DNA of 64,000 nucleotides from an uncultured Eubacterium sp. (GTDB lineage: Bacteria; Bacillota; Clostridia; Lachnospirales; Lachnospiraceae): positions 62,001-126,000 of the forward strand of contig CAKRGX010000001.1 of the NCBI GenBank assembly GCA_934338065.1, read 5' to 3'. A program made the translations under genes and the position numbers. The notes beneath the pieces were generated by a model that was not told where the DNA came from, searched no databases, and saw nothing but the letters and a program-made list of their open reading frames with translations. This document shows positions 30,990 to 38,372 of this stretch, piece by piece (position 1 is the first letter of the stretch; every line of letters begins with the position of its first letter).

Positions 30990-32963
30990 TTAACAGATCT
31001 CTGCACCTGCCGGCATCGGTTTCTCCGGTGTCATGAGTGCCAGATTACCTTCCGCGTCTTCGGCACACAAAAGCATGCCCTCAGAAAGCACACCGGCAAG
31101 CTTCGCCGGTTTCAGATTGACAAGCACCATCACTTTCTTTCCAACCATTTCTTCCGGGGAATAATACTTGCGGATACCAGACACGATCTGCTTTACCTCA
31201 CTGCCAACACGGACCTGGCTGCACAAAAGTTTCTTGGACTTCTCTACTGCCTGACAGGAGATGATCTCACCTACCTGGAACTGCATCTTCATAAAATCGT
31301 CAAAAGTAATCTCTGGTTTTTCCTCAATATCAATTACATCTTTGTTCTCATCAACAAACTCACCGGAAGCCTTTGCATCTGCGATCTGTCGCTCTTTTAT
31401 CTCTTCCGCTTTTGCGAGCACTTCCTTCGGATCCAGCCGCATGAAGAGAATCTCCGGATTTTCGGTAACTTTGGTTCCGGATACATATTTACCAAATGTA
31501 TCCATCTCTTCTTCTGTACGTTTCTCTGCATTTAACTGTCTCAGGATCTTCTCTGTTGTCTCCGGCATAAATGCTTCCAAAAGGCTGGCTCCGATCGTAA
31601 TACTTTCCACAAGATTATACAGTACTGTAGATAACCGGTCCTTCTTAGCTTCATCTTTACCAAGAACCCACGGTTCTGTCTCATCAATATATTTATTGCA
31701 GCGCTTAAATAAACTAAAGATCTCTGTAATTGCGTCAGCCACACGCAATTGATCCATCTTGTCTGCTACCACTTTTGGCACAGCCATCACTTTTTCTTTC
31801 AGATCATCGTCCACCGGTTCTGTTACGCCTTTATTCTCCAGAACACCGCCCAGGTACTTATTGCTCATAGAGATTGTACGGTTTACAAGATTTCCAAGTA
31901 CATTCGCAAGGTCGGAATTCATACGTTCCACCATCAGTTCCCAGCTCACTACACCATCATTTTCAAATGGCATTTCATGAAGAACAAAATAACGGACCGC
32001 ATCTACACCAAAGATGTCAACCAGATCATCGGCATAGATCACATTTCCTTTACTCTTACTCATTTTGCCATCCCCCTGCAAAAGCCACGGGTGGCCAAAT
32101 ACCTGCTTTGGAAGCGGAATGTCCAGCGCCATCAGCATGATTGGCCAATAAATTGTATGGAAACGGAGAATGTCTTTTCCAATCAGGTGCAGGTCAGCCG
32201 GCCAGTATTTCTCATACAACGCATCATGATTTCCATCCACATCATAGCCCAGTCCTGTAACATAATTGCTCAGCGCATCCAGCCATACATATACTATATG
32301 CCCCGGATCAAAATCTACCGGAATACCCCAGGTAAAACTGGTTCGTGAAACACACAGATCCTGCAGTCCGGGCTTCAGGAAATTATTCACCATCTCGTTT
32401 TTACGTGATTCCGGCTGAATAAACTCGGGATGCTCCTCAATATGCTTCATCAAACGATTCTGGTATTTACTTAGCTTCAAAAAGTACGCTTCTTCTTTTG
32501 CCGGCTGACACTCACGCCCACAATCCGGACATTTGCCATCGACAAGCTGCGAAGCAGTGAAAAAAGATTCACATGGCGTACAATACATTCCCTCATAAAA
32601 TCCTTTGTAAATATCACCCTGCTCATACAGCTTCTTAAACATCTTCTTTACCTGTGCCTCATGATCCGCATCAGTTGTACGGATAAATTTATCATAGGAT
32701 GTGTTCATCAGATCCCAGATTCTCTTGATTTCTGATGATACATCATCGACAAACTGTTTCGGAGTAATACCCGCTTCATTTGCTTTCAATTCAATCTTCT
32801 GGCCATGCTCATCCGTCCCCGTCTGAAAACGGACATCATAACCCTGAAATCTTTTGTAACGTGCAATTGCATCCGCCAAAACAATCTCATATGTGTTACC
32901 AATGTGTGGCTTGCCGGATGTGTAGGCAATTGCCGTTGTTAAATAATAGGTTTTCTTACTCAT
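30990..32963 (-). CDS. metG: Methionine--tRNA ligase
   Basis: This class I aminoacyl-tRNA synthetase has 657 aa. It has the HIGH signature as HIGN (20-23), a zinc knuckle (Cys128, 131, 145, 148) and KMSKSKGN near 295. The C-terminal tRNA-binding (EMAP/Trbp111-like) domain covers residues about 555-657 (QFQVGEIISC onward) and is typical of the dimeric form. ATG 32963 follows GGAGGA at a proper distance, while a longer reading begins in non-homologous leader sequence. It starts the metG-tatD-ksgA run; a SigA promoter is at 33060-33088. No T-box is visible in the short leader. Confidence 0.95.
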   Translation of the reverse strand: MSKKTYYLTTAIAYTSGKPHIGNTYEIVLADAIARYKRFQGYDVRFQTGTDEHGQKIELKANEAGITPKQFVDDVSSEIKRIWDLMNTSYDKFIRTTDADHEAQVKKMFKKLYEQGDIYKGFYEGMYCTPCESFFTASQLVDGKCPDCGRECQPAKEEAYFLKLSKYQNRLMKHIEEHPEFIQPESRKNEMVNNFLKPGLQDLCVSRTSFTWGIPVDFDPGHIVYVWLDALSNYVTGLGYDVDGNHDALYEKYWPADLHLIGKDILRFHTIYWPIMLMALDIPLPKQVFGHPWLLQGDGKMSKSKGNVIYADDLVDIFGVDAVRYFVLHEMPFENDGVVSWELMVERMNSDLANVLGNLVNRTISMSNKYLGGVLENKGVTEPVDDDLKEKVMAVPKVVADKMDQLRVADAITEIFSLFKRCNKYIDETEPWVLGKDEAKKDRLSTVLYNLVESITIGASLLEAFMPETTEKILRQLNAEKRTEEEMDTFGKYVSGTKVTENPEILFMRLDPKEVLAKAEEIKERQIADAKASGEFVDENKDVIDIEEKPEITFDDFMKMQFQVGEIISCQAVEKSKKLLCSQVRVGSEVKQIVSGIRKYYSPEEMVGKKVMVLVNLKPAKLAGVLSEGMLLCAEDAEGNLALMTPEKPMPAGAEIC

Positions 32964-33059
32964 GATATAAATTCCTCCAATTCTCAAGTAAAATGGCAAA
33001 TGAAGCCATTCTCTCTTCATCTTAGCAGGGGTATCCCCCTAAATTTTTGACTATCCCTT

Positions 33060-33088
33060 ATTGTAGGTAAAATGATTCACAATGTCAA
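33060..33088 (-). promoter_or_regulatory. SigA-type promoter of the metG operon
   Basis: The minus strand reads TTGACA (33088-33083), a 17-bp spacer, then TACAAT (33065-33060). The leader of about 95 bases contains a small GGGG/CCCC hairpin but no recognised riboswitch. Confidence 0.8.
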
Positions 33089-33185
33089 GTATTCCGGGGT
33101 AGGAATAATTTTCACACCGGGGCTTTACTTTTTTTCACGAATCTATTACACTTGAACAAATAAATGATCAGAAAAGGAGACTTCT

Positions 33186-34055
33186 ATGCTGTTACTTGGT
33201 TCCCATGTCGGAATGAATGGAAAAGAAATGTTACTTGGCTCTGTCAAAGAGGCACTCTCGTACGGGGCAAATACTTTTATGGTATATACCGGTGCACCAC
33301 AAAACACACGCCGAAAGGAAATATCTGAACTTAATATACCGGCAGCACGTAATTTAATGAACGAGCACAATATGGCTAACTTCATTGTACATGCACCTTA
33401 CATTATCAACCTTGCCAACACGGTAAAACCGGAGACCTACCAGCTTGCCGTTGAATTTCTGGCAAAAGAAATCGAACGAACAGCCGCCATGGGTGCTGAC
33501 GTTCTGGTCCTGCACCCCGGTTCCCATGTAGGTGCGGGTGCAGATGCCGGAATTGCCCAGATTATTAAGGGATTAAATGAAGTATTATGCGCCGACACTC
33601 CGGTAACGATTGCCCTCGAAACAATGGCGGGCAAAGGCAGTGAACTTGGTCGTTCTTTTGAAGAGCTCCGCGCGATCTATGACGGATGCGCTCACGCAGA
33701 TAAACTCCGTGTCTGCTTTGATACCTGCCACGTCAACGATGCCGGCTATGATGTGGTGAATGATTATGACAAGGTGATGAACGAATTTGACAAGATACTG
33801 GGACTGGATCAGATTGCTGCTTTTCACATTAATGACAGCAAGAATGAACGGGGAGCACATAAAGACCGCCATGAAAATTTTGGCAGAGGTCGCATCGGTG
33901 CCGATGCTCTAATGCAGGTGATCCGTGATCCGCGATTTGACTTCATACCAATGATTCTGGAAACACCTTATATCAAAGATCCGGAAAACCCTAAAAAGTC
34001 AACCCCGCCTTATAAAGAAGAAATTGAAGAAATTCGCGAACGATTAGGGGAGTAA
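33186..34055 (+). CDS. nfo: Deoxyribonuclease IV (AP endonuclease)
   Basis: Endonuclease IV cleaves the DNA backbone 5' to abasic sites in base-excision repair. The 289-aa TIM-barrel protein begins [11 protein letters not shown]. It carries metal-binding residues in [33 protein letters not shown] and [20 protein letters not shown], the trinuclear zinc site of the family. GGAGA precedes the ATG by 6 bases. The promoter upstream is weak (TTTACT and TACACT, 17 apart). The gene is convergent with the spoVAF-like gene. Confidence 0.95.
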   Translation: MLLLGSHVGMNGKEMLLGSVKEALSYGANTFMVYTGAPQNTRRKEISELNIPAARNLMNEHNMANFIVHAPYIINLANTVKPETYQLAVEFLAKEIERTAAMGADVLVLHPGSHVGAGADAGIAQIIKGLNEVLCADTPVTIALETMAGKGSELGRSFEELRAIYDGCAHADKLRVCFDTCHVNDAGYDVVNDYDKVMNEFDKILGLDQIAAFHINDSKNERGAHKDRHENFGRGRIGADALMQVIRDPRFDFIPMILETPYIKDPENPKKSTPPYKEEIEEIRERLGE

Positions 34056-34067
34056 CCCCAATCGTTC
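34038..34067. other. Hairpin spanning the nfo stop codon
   Basis: GAACGATTAGGGG (34038-34050) pairs with CCCCAATCGTTC (34056-34067) around a 5-base loop containing the stop codon, with one bulged base. There is no U-tract immediately after it on the plus strand. It may protect the nfo mRNA or serve as a poor two-way terminator between convergent genes. Confidence 0.5.
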
Positions 34068-34087
34068 CAGATCACTCCCTGCTACGA

Positions 34088-35509
34088 TCATTTTTCCGAC
34101 GTTGGTAAGCTTACGCGGAAAAAGCGGCGGAAAAATTGTTTGGCATTAAAGGGAATCAACGGATAAATATAACTTTTTCCACTAATTGTCCGGTTAGTTA
34201 CAATGCACACGACTACAAAAAGCAAGCCGCCGGTCAATCCCCACAAGCCAAAGGCTGCTGTCAGACAAATAAGCAGAATACGCATGAATTTCAGGGCATA
34301 CCCCAGTTCGAGACTGACCTGTGTATAATTTGCCACTGCAACAAAAGCCATATATAACATGATTTCCGAATTAAACCATCCCGAACTGACCGTATAATCA
34401 CCCAGAATAATACCGGCAACGACACTAAGCGGCGTACTGAGCATATTCGGAGTATTGACTGAAGCCAGCTTCAATCCATCAATGGCAAATTCCAAAATCA
34501 GCATCTGCAGCCAGATAGGGACATTAACCGGATCATTTATTATGATAAACTTCATGCCCTCCGGCAGCCATTGTGGATGAGTAATGAACAGTAAAAAGAG
34601 CGGTGTCAACACAACAGCAAGTATATCGATCACAATGCGTGACAGCCTCAGATAAGTCCCCGTAACAGGTGGAAAGTAATAATCATCGGCATCCTCTGCA
34701 ATATCGAACACTGAGGTAGGAAGAATCATGGCGGCAGGAGAATTGTCTACTAGGATAGCAATGCTCCCCTCCAGAATACTGGCTGCCGTAGTGTCGGGAC
34801 GCTCGGAGAACTTGAACTTCGGAAATGGATTATACCATTTATGCTGATAAAGACATTCTGCCAGACTCTGCTGATTCATTGACAACGAGTCAATATCAAT
34901 CGCATCAAGCCGCTTACGAATATCCTCTAGCATTTCTTCTTCTACTCGATTTCCCATATAGGCAACCACCACGTCCGTACGGGAACTCTTCCCTACTGTA
35001 TGCATTTCCATTACAAGATCGGTAGAACGGATCCGTCTGCGGATCAACGCCGTATTAAATACAACCGTTTCTACAAAACCATCTCTGGATCCCCGCATTA
35101 CCTTATCTTTCTCCGGCTCATCAACCGAACGGGAAGGGTATGTGCGAAAATCAGTAGCCAGCATTTCCGCATATCCATCAATCATTAACACCGGGACTCC
35201 GGACAATACACGCTGCAAAAAATCTTCCTCTGTTTTTACCAGATCAATCTCACCATAGGGAAGCTTTTCTTTCAAAAAGTCATGTGCTGTTGCCGGCATC
35301 TCTTCTGGTGTTATCTTATAGAGAAACTCTAATACTTTCTCCATAATTTCATCTTTGCAAAAGCCATCAATAAAGTAAAAACAAGCCTTCTTACCACCAA
35401 TCGTCACCACCCGGTATAACAGATCAAAACTCTTATTTATATGAAGAAGTTCATCAATCCGCTTTTTATTTTTTTCAAAATCACTTGAAAACACTGCTTT
35501 TTCTGTCAT
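34088..35509 (-). CDS. spoVAF: GerA-type spore germination protein (SpoVAF-like)
   Basis: This 473-aa protein has the GerA/SpoVAF A-subunit architecture. The N-terminal soluble domain (about 1-270) contains DGFCKDEI and SRDGFVETVVFNTALIRRRIR. Five to six membrane segments follow over about 290-455, with EGSIAILVDNSPAAMILP and the conserved VNTPNMLSTPLSVVAGIILGD-type loop. Such proteins sit in the spore inner membrane and act in germinant- or SpoVA-linked ion release. Similarity favours SpoVAF over a nutrient-receptor GerA because no B or C subunit genes accompany it. ATG 35509 has GAGG five bases upstream; the longer start lacks a ribosome site. Confidence 0.87.
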   Translation of the reverse strand: MTEKAVFSSDFEKNKKRIDELLHINKSFDLLYRVVTIGGKKACFYFIDGFCKDEIMEKVLEFLYKITPEEMPATAHDFLKEKLPYGEIDLVKTEEDFLQRVLSGVPVLMIDGYAEMLATDFRTYPSRSVDEPEKDKVMRGSRDGFVETVVFNTALIRRRIRSTDLVMEMHTVGKSSRTDVVVAYMGNRVEEEMLEDIRKRLDAIDIDSLSMNQQSLAECLYQHKWYNPFPKFKFSERPDTTAASILEGSIAILVDNSPAAMILPTSVFDIAEDADDYYFPPVTGTYLRLSRIVIDILAVVLTPLFLLFITHPQWLPEGMKFIIINDPVNVPIWLQMLILEFAIDGLKLASVNTPNMLSTPLSVVAGIILGDYTVSSGWFNSEIMLYMAFVAVANYTQVSLELGYALKFMRILLICLTAAFGLWGLTGGLLFVVVCIVTNRTISGKSYIYPLIPFNAKQFFRRFFRVSLPTSEK

Positions 35510-35590
35510 AATTTCCTCATTTCTGCGTTGATATTCTGACATATCCGGTTTGTGTCAAACAACGCATAGGCACAAACTTAGATGATAGGG

Positions 35591-35620
35591 TTGACAAAAA
35601 ACACCTTTTCTATGTATTAT
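35591..35620 (+). promoter_or_regulatory. SigA-type promoter of the DUF4250 gene
   Basis: TTGACA (35591-35596), an 18-bp spacer, then TATTAT (35615-35620), about 45 bases upstream of the start. Confidence 0.65.
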
Positions 35621-35665
35621 TATGGGGAAATATTTGATTGATTATACATTTTAGGAGGTGCCAAT

Positions 35666-35842
35666 TTGGACATACCGCAGGACCCCATTATTCTGGTGAG
35701 TTATGTAAATACGAAATTAAGAGATCAATTTGCAACGTTAGAGGAATTCTGCCGCACATTTGATGTAAATGAAGAAGAACTTCGTGAGACACTGGATTCC
35801 GTTGATTATCATTACGATGAAACAACCAACCGCTTTGTTTAA
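35666..35842 (+). CDS. DUF4250 domain-containing small protein
   Basis: This 58-aa protein starts at TTG 35666, preceded by AGGAGG at seven bases. The sequence begins DIPQDPIILVSYVNTKLRD and ends DYHYDETTNRFV, which matches the pattern I know for the DUF4250 family of short cytoplasmic proteins in Clostridia. The function is unknown. It has its own promoter and lies 30 bases upstream of a GNAT gene on the same strand, so the two are probably cotranscribed. Confidence 0.85.
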   Translation: MDIPQDPIILVSYVNTKLRDQFATLEEFCRTFDVNEEELRETLDSVDYHYDETTNRFV

Positions 35843-35872
35843 CATCGAATTTTTTCTGTAGGAGGATGGCAT

Positions 35873-36295
35873 ATGAAAACGATAAACTATACACACTCGA
35901 TATCAATCGAAGATTACAATGATCTTCGTGCGAGTGTTGACTTCATCACCATCCGTCCGAAGCGGGCGCATATTGCCTTAGAAAATTCGCTCTACACCCT
36001 GATTGCCACGGACCAGGGTAATCCGGTTGGCATGGCAAGGGTTGTCGGCGATGGAGGCTATGTGTACTTTATCTGCGATGTCATCGTACGGCCGGCCTAT
36101 CAATCACAAGGTCTGGGCCGTGCCATCATTGAAAATGTACTGGGCTGGCTGGAGACACAGGTTGCAGAGGATGAAACGATTATGGTCAATCTGATGTCCG
36201 CCATGAACAAAGAACCTTTTTACGAAAAACTCGGTTTTCATAAACGCCCCTTTGGAAACCACGGCTCTGGCATGAGCCGCTGGATCAGCAAGTAA
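35873..36295 (+). CDS. GNAT family N-acetyltransferase
   Basis: This 140-aa single-domain acetyltransferase uses acetyl-CoA to modify an amine. The pyrophosphate-binding loop is visible as YQSQGLGRAIIE (82-93), preceded by the beta-4 strand FICDVIVRP. The FYEKLGFH motif near the end is typical. The substrate is unknown. GGAGG precedes the ATG. The stop codon directly abuts that of the convergent permease gene, with no bases between them. Confidence 0.88.
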   Translation: MKTINYTHSISIEDYNDLRASVDFITIRPKRAHIALENSLYTLIATDQGNPVGMARVVGDGGYVYFICDVIVRPAYQSQGLGRAIIENVLGWLETQVAEDETIMVNLMSAMNKEPFYEKLGFHKRPFGNHGSGMSRWISK

Positions 36296-37291
36296 CTAAC
36301 TCTTTGTCTCCTCTGTCACTGCTTTCAGAATCGTGAGACCGACCGGTCCCAGCAGCACACCGGCAAGGCCAAGCAATTCCGCTCCTACATAGACAGAGAT
36401 CAATACATATAAGGGTTTCAATCCCAATTCTTTACCGAACAACCGCGGTTCCAGAACTTCCCGCAGAAAGGAAGCAATCGCAAATACCGTGATCAGTATG
36501 GCAGCCGCATAATAATTTCCCCCTAATATTTTTATCAAAGCCCAGGGAACTAATATAATACCACTTCCCACGATGGGAAATGCATCAAAAACAGTAATTC
36601 CAATTCCTAAAACAACCGCATAACTGCTTCCCATCAATGCCAGACCGACCGAGATGACCGTAGCGATAATAAAAAAGATAATACTCTGTGACTTGATATA
36701 GGCAAGCCCTGCCCTGCGCAGGCGAACCGCATAAGGACGCACCCATCCTCTTAGTTTGGGAAAAGTATCATCAAACAAAATAAGAAGAGTGGATATAATA
36801 AAAATGAAAGCAATTCCTGCAATGGTAAATGCCCACCGCAGAATTTGTGTAACATAACCGGACATACGCGGCAGCACCTGCGTACCAATCGTATGATATA
36901 AACTTTGAATCTGATCCTCCACATAATGATAACTGGTACCGCCTGCCAGCTCCAGCATACGATCACACTGACAGCACATCTGCTCTACGATTCTGCTGAG
37001 TACCTGCTGATATACCGGTATTCTCTGCAATAACAGCATGAGCTGGCTCAACGCCAGACTTATCATATAACAGGCCACACCGGTCAGAGCGGCAAATACG
37101 ATCAGTACAACAAGAAGAACACTGACCCTGTGTCTCCAATGTAAACGTTTTTCCAAAAATGAAATGACAGGAGATACCATCTTAGCAAAAAAATAAGCCA
37201 GAACAAAAGGCAGGAACAAAGGAAGCAGGAAACGAAAAACAAGAAAAATAAGTACAGAAATTCCTATAAGTTTACTATATTTTGTTTTCAT
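36296..37291 (-). CDS. AI-2E family permease (sporulation protein YtvI-like)
   Basis: This 331-aa polytopic membrane protein has about eight helices. It belongs to the AI-2E/PerM superfamily, whose Firmicute sporulation member is YtvI. Helices at the N-terminus (about 10-40) are followed by a soluble segment (about 85-150) and further helices to the end. It contains the family-typical FPIVGSGIILVPWALI and the late ELGLKPLYVLISVYVG stretch. The transported substrate is unknown. ATG 37291 has GGGGA six bases upstream, whereas GTG 37297 is directly adjacent to it. It is convergent and abutting with the GNAT gene. Confidence 0.85.
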   Translation of the reverse strand: MKTKYSKLIGISVLIFLVFRFLLPLFLPFVLAYFFAKMVSPVISFLEKRLHWRHRVSVLLVVLIVFAALTGVACYMISLALSQLMLLLQRIPVYQQVLSRIVEQMCCQCDRMLELAGGTSYHYVEDQIQSLYHTIGTQVLPRMSGYVTQILRWAFTIAGIAFIFIISTLLILFDDTFPKLRGWVRPYAVRLRRAGLAYIKSQSIIFFIIATVISVGLALMGSSYAVVLGIGITVFDAFPIVGSGIILVPWALIKILGGNYYAAAILITVFAIASFLREVLEPRLFGKELGLKPLYVLISVYVGAELLGLAGVLLGPVGLTILKAVTEETKS

Positions 37292-37353
37292 ATTCACTCC
37301 CCTTCCATCTAATTAAAACAATCAAAAGTCAACATTTCTCCCATTATGGGCAC

Positions 37354-37390
37354 AATGAAAAAGTAACAAAACATCCTGTCCTGTTACTTT
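37354..37390 (-). terminator. Terminator of the orphan response regulator gene
   Basis: On the minus strand AAAGTAAC (37390-37383) pairs with GTTACTTT (37367-37360) around a 15-base loop, followed by a short T-tract. It lies about 50 bases after the regulator's stop codon. The large loop makes it moderate. Confidence 0.5.
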
Positions 37391-37441
37391 ATTATAAACT
37401 TGATCTATCTTTTTATCCTTGCCAAAATTTTCAGTTTTTCT

Positions 37442-38143
37442 TTAACCACGGATACGATATCCCCGGTTCCGGCTGTTTACAATGATATTCGGATTTGCCG
37501 GATCCTTTTCAATCTTGTCACGGATCTTATGAATGTGTACCATCAATGATGTACTCTTACTTTCCCGATGCATCCCCCATACTTTCCGATAAAGCTCTTC
37601 CGGTGTAAAATAATGATCCGGATTACTCGCCAGACAATATAATAACTCATATTCCTTTCGCGTCAATTGTTTTTCTTCTCCATCCACAAACACCCGGTGT
37701 TCGATCCGGTCAATGCGTAAAGGCCCAAACTCAAGGAAGCGGCTGTCCGCATCCGATCCTTTTCTCTGTCTTGCGGTTAATTTTTCATAACGTGTGATAC
37801 GTGCTGTAATGCGGGCGAACAACTCTCCTACACTGACCGGGCGTGCCACGTAATCGTCCGCCCCCAGTGAAAATCCCTCAATCAGTTCATTTTCATCCTT
37901 CGTATCTGCTATAAGGATCACCGGTTGCAGATACCGCTCGCGGTATTTTCTACATAATTCAAAACCACTCTGTTCCGGCAGCTTAACATTCACCAGAAGC
38001 AGGTCAAACACACCACTCATTGCCGAAGTCTCACCCCGGATTCCATCCGTCTCGATCGTTACATCAAAGTCACTCATTTTCATAAAATTGCGTACCGCCT
38101 CGGCAAACGACCGATTGCTGTCTACGATTAATATCTTCTTCAT
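37442..38143 (-). CDS. Orphan OmpR-type response regulator with degenerate receiver
   Basis: The 233-aa protein has a receiver domain (1-120) and a winged-helix DNA-binding domain (135-233, ending NSRNRGYRIRG). The receiver lacks key residues. The phosphoacceptor Asp is Asn52 (LLVNVKLPE), the usual acidic pair is DS (8-9), and the KP motif is RP. It cannot be phosphorylated in the usual way and may act constitutively, through ligands or by protein contacts. The wing helix is intact. ATG 38143 has GGAGGGG three bases before it. A tandem AAGTTAACAT repeat in its upstream DNA is a likely autoregulatory site. No histidine kinase is paired with it. Confidence 0.88.
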   Translation of the reverse strand: MKKILIVDSNRSFAEAVRNFMKMSDFDVTIETDGIRGETSAMSGVFDLLLVNVKLPEQSGFELCRKYRERYLQPVILIADTKDENELIEGFSLGADDYVARPVSVGELFARITARITRYEKLTARQRKGSDADSRFLEFGPLRIDRIEHRVFVDGEEKQLTRKEYELLYCLASNPDHYFTPEELYRKVWGMHRESKSTSLMVHIHKIRDKIEKDPANPNIIVNSRNRGYRIRG

Positions 38144-38165
38144 ATTCCCCTCCAAAGAAACCTCA

Positions 38166-38178
38166 ATACCTTTGGTAT
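38166..38178. repeat. Small palindrome upstream of the orphan regulator
   Basis: ATACC-TTT-GGTAT is a perfect 5-bp inverted repeat 23 bases before the start codon, next to the tandem repeat. It may be part of the same operator. Confidence 0.4.
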
Positions 38179-38188
38179 TTTTTAATAA

Positions 38189-38208
38189 ATGTTAACTTAT
38201 GTTAACTT
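38189..38208. promoter_or_regulatory. Tandem direct repeat, likely binding site of the orphan regulator
   Basis: ATGTTAACTT occurs twice head-to-tail (38189-38198 and 38199-38208), about 46-65 bases upstream of the regulator's start. OmpR-family proteins commonly bind tandem half-sites about 10-11 bp apart, so this spacing is what such a dimer prefers. Whether it activates or represses is not visible. Confidence 0.55.
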
Positions 38209-38279
38209 TTTCCTCATTATAGCACATATTCTGTTCCCTGCCTAACAAAATCTTCCTTTTCTCGTCAAAATTCGTTCTC

Positions 38280-38309
38280 TTTACAAATCCATCCGATATG
38301 TTGTAAAAT
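38280..38309 (+). promoter_or_regulatory. SigA-type promoter of the mutS2 operon
   Basis: TTTACA (38280-38285), an 18-bp spacer, then TAAAAT (38304-38309), 63 bases before the GTG start of mutS2. Confidence 0.5.
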
Positions 38310-38372
38310 AAAAATATCTGGTGCCGGAAGTCTATGCTATTAAGGATACACCAATCGAAGGGAGTTTATTAC

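Noticed and set aside
32964..33059. Riboswitch (S-box or T-box) in the metG leader
   Set aside because: Only a small GGGG/CCCC hairpin is visible; no kink-turn pattern or terminator is present.
35510..35590. SigG or SigF promoter ahead of the spoVAF-like gene
   Set aside because: I found only partial matches (CATCTAA) without a paired -35 at a proper distance.
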